Assembly: GCF_907164915.1 (NCBI RefSeq)
Contig: NC_061863.1
Coordinates: forward strand, 10,975,882 to 11,039,881
From: Impatiens glandulifera
Taxonomy: Eukaryota; Streptophyta; Magnoliopsida; Ericales; Balsaminaceae
Direction of reading: 5' to 3'
DNA: 64,000 nt
Under the pieces are notes generated by a model. The model was given only the letters and a program-made list of their open reading frames with translations, was not told the origin of the DNA and did no database searches. Position numbers and translations under genes: made by a program. Positions 63,465-64,000 of this stretch are shown one piece after another. Positions within the stretch are counted from its first letter, which is position 1; every line of letters starts with the position of its first letter.

Positions 63465-64000
63465 CAACTGGATTGAATCTTTATTATTAGATTTAATAAT
63501 TCAATTTATTTTTAAGATAATAATTTTTTTAAAAGAATGTTTACAAAACGTTCAAGTTTTGAGAAACTTCAGCGATAAAGAGAGATGCATCTCATTCTAC
63601 TTTGATAAGAAAAGTTATAGAATACTAGGATAAACCTAAAATCATGTTTGTCGTATTACTTAGTTACATATATATGCGGCTATGTGAAACGTTCAAGTTT
63701 TGAGAAACTTCAGCGATAAAGAGAGATGCATCTCATCCTACTTTGATAAGAAAAGTTATAGAATACTAGGATAAACCTAAAATCAGGCTTGTCATATTAC
63801 TTAGTTACATATATATGCGGCTAAGTGATTACTCAAAATCTTAAGGTTCGATATGATCTAACATTTGCATATGATATCGTGGATATATATATTTATTTTT
63901 GCATTTTAGTTATTTCAGGGAAGAAAGAGTACATAACGTTGACTTACTATTTGTTAACGAATATGATTCAATGGAGCCAAACCAAGCCAAGCCGGAAATA
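62371..64000. repeat. Segmental duplication, copy B
   Basis: The direct copy of 39786-41265. Compared with copy A it has a much longer TA microsatellite and an internal tandem duplication of about 145 bp (63545-63690 and 63690-63835, sharing GAAACTTCAGCGATAAAGAG). It continues past the window end. Confidence 0.9.
63392..63464. repeat. (TA)n microsatellite, expanded
   Basis: About 35 TA repeats. The equivalent site in copy A (about 40842-40860) has about nine. Confidence 0.92.

Noticed and set aside
63379..63633. 84-codon frame rich in Ile-Tyr
   Set aside because: It is a translation of the TA microsatellite.

Overview
This is nuclear DNA of a flowering plant, probably a eudicot. It is strongly AT-rich. 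Its genes are split by GT-AG introns, and between them lie LTR retrotransposons, LINE tails, CACTA, MULE, hAT and PIF/Harbinger elements, and a patchwork of chloroplast-derived DNA. I cannot name the species from the sequence alone.

Left part, 1-29.5 kb, holds the host genes. The 3' end of a mitochondrial-type DnaJ co-chaperone gene (+, to 3079) is followed by an intronless ANTH-domain clathrin-assembly protein (-, 7155-8069), a five-exon cytochrome c oxidase subunit 6b gene (-, 21583-23602) and a five-exon plastid DAHP synthase gene, the shikimate-pathway entry enzyme (-, 25380-29447). I rebuilt the last two exon by exon, to 196 and 532 codons. Between them lie a degenerate MULE (10296-14155) carrying a nested hAT MITE, a mosaic of plastid fragments (psbB, ycf2, psaB and perhaps trnS; about 15.0-15.9 kb), a roughly 75-bp degenerate pyrimidine-rich tandem repeat (17.6-19.3 kb), and a second hAT MITE with a perfect 8-bp target duplication (20416-20860).

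Right part, 32-64 kb, is an accessory region built from mobile elements and type I (M-gamma-like) MADS-box copies. A Ty1/copia element with 289-bp LTRs and a TSD (32823-36335) sits in a roughly 190-bp tandem array. Next come a truncated plasma-membrane-type Ca2+-ATPase fragment with introns, the end of a CACTA element, and a MADS 3' fragment. One MADS ORF is open (47384-48004, -). Others are fragments at 39.8-40.2, 61.4-61.85 and 61.9-62.8 kb. Large blocks around them are duplicated directly and in inverted order. A decayed Ty3/gypsy element (53224-59565) is interrupted by a complete CACTA element (54929-57763) that carries an exon of a TauE/SafE-type transporter gene.

The most striking structure is a long, nearly perfect hairpin (61941-62230, about 138-nt arms, 14-nt loop). 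It is an inverted duplication of MADS coding sequence, and its arm closely matches the intact MADS ORF about 14 kb away. It is a candidate for a young inverted-repeat small-RNA locus directed at its own gene family. Other notable items are two competing last-intron acceptors in the DnaJ gene that give soluble or membrane-tailed proteins, a GC-AG intron in the same gene, a triplicated 5' splice site in COX6B, and a perfect 63-bp inverted repeat at 52.4-53.0 kb.
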